Shown here piece after piece: positions 62,590-64,000 of a stretch of DNA of 64,000 bases. The first letter of the stretch is position 1, and every line of letters begins with the position of its first letter. A program made the translations under genes and the position numbers. The DNA is from Phenylobacterium sp. (GTDB taxonomy: Bacteria > Pseudomonadota > Alphaproteobacteria > Caulobacterales > Caulobacteraceae), in assembly GCF_030651185.1 (NCBI RefSeq), contig NZ_JAUSCJ010000006.1, positions 124,001 to 188,000 on the forward strand. Reading direction: 5' to 3'. Under the pieces are notes generated by a model. That model ran no database searches. It was not told where the DNA came from and worked only from the letters and a program-made list of their open reading frames with translations.

Positions 62590-64000
62590 CTACTGCCGCG
62601 CCATCTCCGCCTCGCCCAGCAGCTCGCCGTCCAGGTCCTGGTCGGCGTCCATGGTGACCACCACGCGCCGCAGCTTGCCGGTGAAGGTGAAGGGCGCGGC
62701 GTAGGGGGCGACGGGACTGCCCCGGTCACGACCGATATCCAGCCCCGACCAGGAGATGAAGGTGGCGAAGCCGATATGGGTCTTCACCTCGCCCACGACC
62801 TGACCGTCCACCGCCAGGGTGAAGGTGCGGCCGTCGGAGCCCTGGCGGCAGCGCAGGGCCAGCTTGTGCAGGCCGGGCGGGATGGGCCCCGCGGAACTGA
62901 CCGTGGCCAGCGCCCCGCCGACGTTCAGGGTGTGATGCAGCCGGCCGTCCTGAACGTAGAAGCTGTAGCCACAGGTGGCGTCGCCGTGGGACAGCAGCAC
63001 GCCTTCCGCCCCGCCGGGCGGAATGATCGCCTCGGCCTCGATGATGTAGGAGCGGCTGCGGACGTCCGGCGCCACGTCGGCGGGCAGATGGCCCATGCCG
63101 GGGTGGAAGACGAAGCGCTTGCGGGCGCCGTGATAGCGCAGGGCGTTCTCGGCGAAGCGGGGGCCGAAGCGGTCGTCCAGGGGCAGGACCCTGTAGGTTT
63201 CCGCCGCCTTCCACCACTCAGCCACCAGGGCGGCCAGCCTTTCAGGCTCGGCGGCGGCGAGGTCACGGGTCTCCGAGAAATCGGCGTCCAGATGGTAGAG
63301 CTCCCAGACATCGGTGTCGAAGGGCGTGCCCGGCGGATGGAAGGCGACCGCCTTCCATCCGTCCTTCCAGAGGCCGCGATGGCCGAACATCTCGAAGTGC
63401 TGGGACTTGCTCTTGCTGGGAACGGCGGGATCCTTCAGCGAGGCGGCGAAGCTGACCCCCTCCAGCGGCATTTGCGGCACGCCGGCGATCACCTGCGGCG
63501 GCTCCAGGCCCAGGATGTCCAGCAGGGTCGGCGTGAAGTCGCTGACGTGGGCGAACTGGGTGCGCAGTTCACCCCGCGCGGCCAGGCCATTCTTCCAGGA
63601 GATCACCAGGGGATCGCGGATGCCGCCGCCGTGGGTGTTCTGCTTGTAGCGGCGCAGGGGCGTGTTGGAGGCCATGGCCCAGCCCTGCGGGAAGTTGGAA
63701 TGGCTGTCGGGGCCGCCGATGTCGTCCAGCCGGGCCAGCTTCTCGGCCATGGGCTCGAACTTCAGATTGTAGGGGCCCATGGCGTTGACCATGCCCAGCG
63801 GCCCGCCCTCCTGGCTGGCGCCATTGTCGGACATGACGACGATCAGGGTGTCGTCCTTGATGCCCGCCTCTTCCAGGAAGGCCACCAGCCGGGCGAGGTG
63901 GCGGTCAGCATGGTCGAGCATGCCGGCGAAGGCGCTCTGCAGCCGGGTGAAGACCCGCTTGTCGTCGGGCAGGCAGTCGTCCCAGGGGCGGATGCCGTCG
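62590..64000 (-). CDS. Arylsulfatase-type sulfatase, C-terminal part (gene cut by window end)
   Basis: The frame is open to base 64000, so the start and the catalytic Cys-x-Pro-x-Arg motif lie outside. About 470 residues are visible: substrate/metal side VVMSDNGASQEGG with DNG (metal-binding), NFPQGWAMASNTPLRRYKQNTHGGG (His/Lys of the second metal side), and the C-terminal beta domain from about residue 300 (RSYIIEAEAIIPPGG, then TFSWSGLDIGRDRGSPV). The DNGAS-type block is typical of type I formylglycine sulfatases. Secretion is likely but cannot be seen. Confidence 0.92.
   Translation of the reverse strand, partial: DGIRPWDDCLPDDKRVFTRLQSAFAGMLDHADRHLARLVAFLEEAGIKDDTLIVVMSDNGASQEGGPLGMVNAMGPYNLKFEPMAEKLARLDDIGGPDSHSNFPQGWAMASNTPLRRYKQNTHGGGIRDPLVISWKNGLAARGELRTQFAHVSDFTPTLLDILGLEPPQVIAGVPQMPLEGVSFAASLKDPAVPSKSKSQHFEMFGHRGLWKDGWKAVAFHPPGTPFDTDVWELYHLDADFSETRDLAAAEPERLAALVAEWWKAAETYRVLPLDDRFGPRFAENALRYHGARKRFVFHPGMGHLPADVAPDVRSRSYIIEAEAIIPPGGAEGVLLSHGDATCGYSFYVQDGRLHHTLNVGGALATVSSAGPIPPGLHKLALRCRQGSDGRTFTLAVDGQVVGEVKTHIGFATFISWSGLDIGRDRGSPVAPYAAPFTFTGKLRRVVVTMDADQDLDGELLGEAEMARQ

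Overview
This is a high-GC chromosomal window with tightly packed genes, and it looks like a member of the Caulobacteraceae (Caulobacter or Phenylobacterium-like). The evidence is a full-length CtrA cell-cycle regulator with GANTC (CcrM-type) sites and TTAA half-sites in its upstream region, class III flagellar export genes (flhA, fliI, fliJ), a TonB-dependent receptor, and the alphaproteobacterial housekeeping set ubiG, lysC, ptsP, prfA, prmC, DUF4167 and clpB. The genus is inferred; no rRNA or tRNA gene was seen.

Layout. 1-4.3 kb: 3' end of flhA, a small DUF4282 membrane protein, then a minus-strand run fliI-fliJ-GH10 xylanase joined by 4-base overlaps. 4.3-8.6 kb: secreted alkaline-phosphatase-fold enzyme and TonB-dependent receptor, separated by a terminator-like hairpin. 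9-9.8 kb: ctrA with its own terminator. 9.9-21.8 kb: M28 peptidase with membrane domain, ArsC-type reductase, M23 peptidase, a regulator made of two TetR units, zinc alcohol dehydrogenase, hydrolase, acyl-CoA ligase, FkbM methyltransferase and UbiG. 21.9-27.6 kb: lysC, an MFS transporter divergent from a cysteine-rich HTH regulator, an RcnB-like protein, and a membrane-anchored hydrolase.

27.86-31.81 kb is the most interesting part: a compact three-gene plus-strand operon of visibly lower GC than its surroundings. It encodes a DndB-like DGQHR-motif protein, a 439-residue protein I do not recognise, and an alpha-class N6-adenine DNA methyltransferase. I read it as a horizontally acquired DNA-modification or phage-defence cassette. 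No known nuclease is visible; the middle protein is the unknown component.

32-50 kb: folE followed by a BLUF photoreceptor, a SOUL protein, a Tim44-like protein, ptsP, cytochrome P450, GreA/GreB-type factor, saccharopine dehydrogenase-like oxidoreductase, methyltransferase, RodZ-like protein, CARDB protein, ispG, and two related small genes, one of which is broken. 50-64 kb: prfA, BrkB/YihY, MOSC, prmC, DUF4167, Zur-type Fur protein, GNAT, ArfB, a lipoprotein, a BA14K-like protein, clpB, a PNPOx-fold protein and the 3' end of a sulfatase gene cut by the window edge.

The genes ubiG-lysC-ptsP-prfA-prmC-DUF4167-clpB keep the relative order seen in other Alphaproteobacteria but are spread over 40 kb by inserted genes, so this is an ancestral block opened up by accessory insertions. 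Two 123-base copies of a double-hairpin repeat (42.7 and 56.4 kb) lie just after stop codons. All statements on GC come from reading or from two counted 60-base rows, not from a computed profile.
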